A stretch of DNA of 60,069 nucleotides from Dicyema japonicum. Lineage: Eukaryota > Dicyemida > Rhombozoa > Dicyemidae. The notes below the pieces were generated by a model. That model ran no database searches. It was given only the letters and a program-made list of their open reading frames with translations, and was not told the origin of the DNA. The translations under genes were made by a program, and so were the position numbers. Each line of letters begins with the position of its first letter. Position 1 is the first letter of the stretch. Location: contig RDEW01000049.1 of assembly GCA_011109175.1 (NCBI GenBank), forward strand, positions 97,146 through 157,214, written 5' to 3'. Shown piece by piece: positions 58,040 through 60,069 of the stretch.

Positions 58040-58290
58040 AGCTATCGCTCCCCACAGGCAGAACACACACTTCATTTAAGCAAAGAACAGTTATAATAGC
58101 AATCGATGAATGATCAAGGAGTGCTCTTCAGTTTTTTTTCTTTTTCTTGGGTGTATGTCCTTTATAGACGATATGGATCCGCAATGAAGTTCACTGATAA
58201 AGGCGTAACTCGTCAAGCCAAAGCATATTGATGCGGGGAACCTTCAATCGACATGTGAAGTATCGACATTCGAACTAGCGATTATCAGGC
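58040..58290 (-). mobile_element. tRNA-derived SINE copy
   Basis: The reverse complement follows the 8450-8750 copy nearly throughout: box B-like GTTCGAATGTCG at about 58265-58276, the body (ACGCCTTTATCAGTGAACTT), the A-rich GAAAAAGAAAAAAAACTGA block, and AACTGTTCTTTGCTTAAATG. A further partial match lies at about 58505-58610 (TCCTTTTTAGACGATCCGG, CATCACTGATGACAG). Confidence 0.65.
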
Positions 58291-58699
58291 ATTTTTTGCA
58301 TGCAACCGTCTCGACATAATGTGAAATAAGATGAAAATTCAAAAAATCACAATAAACCATACAAACTACCCACGTGATCTTCACCTTATCTTTCACCAAT
58401 GTTCATTCCTCGAGTTCACATAAAGACATTTAGGGAACATAACCTGATGATTCGGGTATCAATTGTTGGATAGCAATTATTCTAATACTTGTTCATCCAA
58501 ACTGTTAGTCCTTTTTAGACGATCCGGTTCAACGTCAATCCAAAACATGGAACCTTCAGCCTGAATGTATATCAAGGAGGTTCTTTCTCCATCACTGATG
58601 ACAGTACGCCATCCCTACATATAAATACGACAGTCATTTAGTTCATTATTCGCGTATCCGTTTGGAATTAAAGTCATAGCACTCTGTAGGGTCACCCTC

Positions 58700-58950
58700 G
58701 GTCGAGAACGGAAACGCGGAGCGTCAGAACAAAGTAGTTTTCCATCGCCACGTTAACGAGGGTCCCCAGGTCCTGAAGAATCAATGTTTAAAATACATGA
58801 TAATTAAATTACTCGAAAATTTAGTCATTTATTGAATTTCTTGAAAATTTGTTTTTTACAAAATTTTTATTAATTTGAATTTTTCTCTCTAAATTATTGC
58901 AACAGAATTATAGCTGGAATACCAATTCTCAAATGTCTCTGATAATGAAA
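58700..58950. other. Intergenic DNA between SINE and pogo element
   Basis: No sustained frame on either strand; AT-rich toward the transposon. A GC-richer patch at 58640-58770 shows no gene that I can identify. Confidence 0.4.
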
Positions 58951-58952
58951 TA

Positions 58953-59974
58953 CCGTATTTGCTGGTGTATAAGTTGACCCCCTACTATTTACTTTGTAAC
59001 TCTGTGATATTACTCGCCAAAGAGACTAACAACAATGAATACTCCTAGAGTTCAAAATCCGTCTTCATCGTCACTATTTCCAAAATGCTCGTTCCATTCA
59101 TTTTTGTTTAGTCTGTCATCATAATGGGCATCTTCTTAGTCTTCTTTATCTTTAGTTTTCTACTCTTCTCAGATAAGGTCGTCTGATGTCACATCGAGAC
59201 CGTTGGAAGTGCAGCATTTCTTAAAGGAGCGTTTCACAGTAGACATCGACACATCATTTCACGACCGTTTAATCCATCCTGGTATTGTTTCTAACGAATG
59301 TGCTATTATAGCTCCCTCTTTAGTATACTGCTTCTCGTATTCTATCATCCAAATACTCCAATTACCTCTCAATATGTCTACTAATGTCATGTTCAAAGAA
59401 ACATCAAGTGGCTGCACAACACTTGTTAATACACCAGGAATAACGGCGACATCAGTGTTGTTGCATTTAAGTTTTATTTTGACGGAATCCACTGTAGATG
59501 TATTTTGAAAGAATCCCATACGAGAGTTTCATACTTTTTCTTCCAGATCTTGATTCCCTCTGCATCCATCCATCCTTTTGGACGATTGAAATTACTACAC
59601 CAGAAGGGAATTATCCTTTCGGTAGAGTTTTTCTTTTAAAAACGACGATCGGCTTCAGCTTTGTACCGTCAGCTAAGCAGGAAAGAACAACAATGAATAT
59701 AGAATTTTAGTGGCCTGTTGTTCTCACGAAAACAGTTTTTTCATTTTTGGCAGATACAGTTATCGATGTAGGCATATCAAACCATACCGGAGTTTCATTT
59801 TATACCATTCACTTCTATAATTAGATTAATCGTTGCAAGAATTTTTTTGTGAAGAGTGTAGCAATTACCATCACATTTGAAGCGATGAATAGGAAGTTGA
59901 ATTTCATGACTCGGTGTATGAGTCGAGGTCAACTTTTGATCTAAAAAGGTCGACTTATGTACCGGCAAATACGG
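58953..59974 (-). mobile_element. pogo/Tigger DNA transposon, 1,022 bp, internally deleted
   Basis: Terminal inverted repeats of about 27 bp (left CCGTATTTGCTGGTGTATAA, right reverse complement CCGTATTTGCCGGTACATAA, four mismatches) are flanked by TA on both sides, the target duplication of Tc1/mariner/pogo elements. The minus strand encodes the C-terminal half of the transposase in several frames: VWFDMPTSITVSAK, CLADGTKLKPIVVF, GWMDAEGIKIW, LVWDSFKIHL (second catalytic Asp) and NNTDVAVIPGVLTSVVQPLD (third Asp, QPLD). The N-terminal DNA-binding part and first Asp are missing. At least three frameshifts. Non-autonomous. Confidence 0.88.
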
Positions 59975-60030
59975 TAAATAGATATAAAATCAAAGTACAT
60001 GGTGGGAGTTTGTAGGCTATACTCTAAGCC

Positions 60031-60069
60031 AGGGGTTCTCAACCTTTTTTTACTCGTCGGCCCCTTGAC
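60031..60069 (+). mobile_element. hAT-type terminus cut by the window end
   Basis: CAGGGGTTCTCAACCTTTTT followed by ACTCGTCGGCCCCTTGAC is the hallmark 5' end of hAT elements. The element continues outside the window. Confidence 0.65.

Noticed and set aside
1-60069. CRISPR arrays, bacterial operons, riboswitches or attachment sites
   Set aside because: The repeats are adjacent pairs rather than regularly spaced arrays, genes have introns, and the elements are eukaryotic.

Overview
The window is AT-rich eukaryotic DNA. It has no operons, ribosome-binding sites or rRNA. Most recognisable coding sequence is decayed mobile-element debris: at least six kinds of non-LTR (LINE) reverse transcriptase, Ty3/GIN-type integrase pieces, a pogo/Tigger DNA transposon with TA target duplication, hAT termini, and a tRNA-derived SINE with several copies. 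That mix, together with a LAMP-like type I membrane protein, points to an animal.

The most informative signal is gene structure. Two minus-strand genes become continuous reading frames only when many very short GT-AG introns are removed. One at 41989-43293 has nine exons and eight introns of 21-26 nt and gives a 373-codon frame. One at 23911-24775 has seven exons and six introns of 20-27 nt; it starts with a signal peptide and ends with a membrane helix, a basic stop-transfer and a YxxPhi tail, and it looks like a lysosome-associated membrane protein. Further candidates of this kind lie at 30052-30473, 32838-33108, 34928-36139 (split by a LINE with a 12-bp target duplication) and 38776-39175. 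Animal-type transposons plus introns of about 23 nt fit dicyemid mesozoans best. That is an inference, not something proven here.

Layout. 0-3 kb: degenerate coiled-coil gene. 3.7-9.9 kb: LINE, integrase, hAT and SINE fragments. 11.1-12 kb: duplicated integrase. 13.6-16.9 kb: LINE end and left arm of a 2.9-kb inverted repeat. 17-23.3 kb: dense LINEs on both strands. 23.9-25.4 kb: LAMP-like gene and tandem duplications. 25-29 kb: mostly unassigned DNA and a second coiled-coil relic. 29.3-36.7 kb: LINE ends mixed with small split genes. 38-43.3 kb: split genes, including the nine-exon gene. 43.4-49.5 kb: LINEs, SINEs and relics. 50.1-53 kb: right arm of the inverted repeat. 53-58 kb: LINEs and SINEs. 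58.95-60 kb: pogo element and a hAT terminus cut by the window end.

A second pervasive feature is adjacent near-identical duplication (27 to 460 bp units, about 20 pairs). In five cases a single N sits exactly at the junction, so part of this is probably unresolved overlap in the assembly. Other pairs have no N and have clearly diverged.
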